Shown: piece by piece, positions 63,128-64,000 of the stretch
How the letters are laid out: every line of letters begins with the position of its first letter
How positions within the stretch are numbered: position 1 is the stretch's first letter
Origin: Sacculina carcini
Taxonomy: Eukaryota > Arthropoda > Thecostraca > Sacculinidae
Length of the DNA stretch: 64,000 nucleotides
Direction: 5' to 3'
Assembly (NCBI GenBank): GCA_916048095.2
Contig: OU696577.1
Span: 10,160,907 to 10,224,906, forward strand
Translations under genes and position numbers: made by a program
Notes under the pieces: generated by a model
The model's database searches: none
The model's input: the letters and a program-made list of their open reading frames with translations, nothing else
Told to the model about the DNA's origin: nothing

Positions 63128-64000
63128 AGCGCGTGTGGATCAGGAGCCTAATCTAGCGTGTTATATATACCTGTCACAGGTGTGAGTTCTGTGCGTGTGT
63201 GTGTGTCTGTGTGTATGTATGTCAGCATATCACCTGCGTGTCACACACACTGACACACACGCTGAAACACAGACAAGTCACGCGGGATAATTAGTAGTCT
63301 ATTATGTTAAAATTAGCTTCGCGTGTATGTGCGTGTACAAGCGATTCTGAGCGTGTGTGAGCGTGTTCGTGTGTGTGTCAGTGGATGGGTGTGTTTTGTG
63401 GTTTGCATATTGTTCGTGGACTGCTATGAAAACATGAGAAGTACTAACAAAGGTACATTTAATTGTCATTATACCAGTGTGTGGTCATCTGTGCTGTGAA
63501 TATACTTGTCTCACAAAGTCCGCCGAAAGCCGGGAAATTGTCGACCGAAAACGACAGCAAGGGAGAGAAGGAGAGAAATGCAAGAGAAGCAGACAGTTTT
63601 CATTGTTGAAAAACCAGTTGCTCGTCACTGACCACCTGAAACCTTGGCTCGGGTTAATGAGTGCGCCTGCGTGTGTGTAAGAGAGAGAGATAGAAAGATG
63701 GTTCTCGTTGTACATTGTGCAGATCATACATTGACACAAAGATAAACGAATCACCACACCGTGCATCACCCAGCACCTCCATCCATCAATATCGGGGCTC
63801 AGAGTCCACGTGTCAAGCGTGCTTGTTATTGTGTTCTTCACCACCGTGCTCTTGTTTCTCTATGTACGTTTGCATACGCTAGTGTGTGAGTGTGCCTAAG
63901 TGTATACAGATCTGATGAGCTAACCCCGCCTGGACTCATTTGAAACAGCATATTTAATCTGCTAGGGTGAATGTTTACATGAAGCAGCCCCGCCATATCT
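62759..64000. other. No gene seen
   Basis: GT-rich tracts at 63092-63121 and 63190-63230, then unique sequence to the window end. Confidence 0.5.

Overview
This is a stretch of eukaryotic nuclear DNA, almost certainly arthropod and probably insect. The evidence is a spliced gene of the arthropod Beat (Beaten path) immunoglobulin family, an array of TTAGG-type repeats (the common insect telomere motif), a tRNA-derived SINE, and many short hAT-like DNA transposons. The window is dominated by (CA)n/(GT)n microsatellites and by a recurring GTGTCAGTG minisatellite. Most long open frames here are translations of these repeats (His-Thr or Val-Cys strings) and are not genes. I could not determine the species.

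The only gene I can support is at the left end, on the + strand (about 3047-5764). Five exons with matching intron phases and standard AG/GT borders join into two immunoglobulin domains of the Beat type. The exon carrying the start codon and signal peptide is missing; it lies either upstream of the window or in the unresolved 5' part. The introns carry a hAT-like MITE (3288-3520), a TTAGG/CCTAA fold-back array (4592-4852 plus 5059-5085) and a SINE-like element (4853-5058). Three of the five splice acceptors sit directly after a (TG)n tract. The last exon reads through a (CA)n microsatellite, giving a His-Thr-rich C-terminus. A degraded hAT element with a BED-type zinc-finger remnant begins about 100 bp after the stop codon (5868-6970).

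From 7 kb to 64 kb I find no further gene. This part holds a 43-bp minisatellite with an internal dyad (7140-7560), a tRNA-Val-derived SINE (from 12556), a second copy of the first SINE-like element with an 11-bp target duplication (22180-22383), a near-palindromic fold-back element (27970-28191), and a 597-bp TA-flanked element whose inverted repeats carry four octamer motifs (39147-39743). Two adjacent hAT MITEs share three copies of one 8-bp target sequence (48283-48978), and one hAT element is nested inside another with both target duplications intact (53696-55481). Blocks of the GTGTCAGTG/CACTGACAC minisatellite recur at about 19.2, 20.6, 28.7, 31.3, 37.8, 44.7 and 62.0 kb in both orientations. 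A 202-bp uninterrupted (CA)n lies at 26134-26335. The rest looks like intergenic sequence or very large introns.
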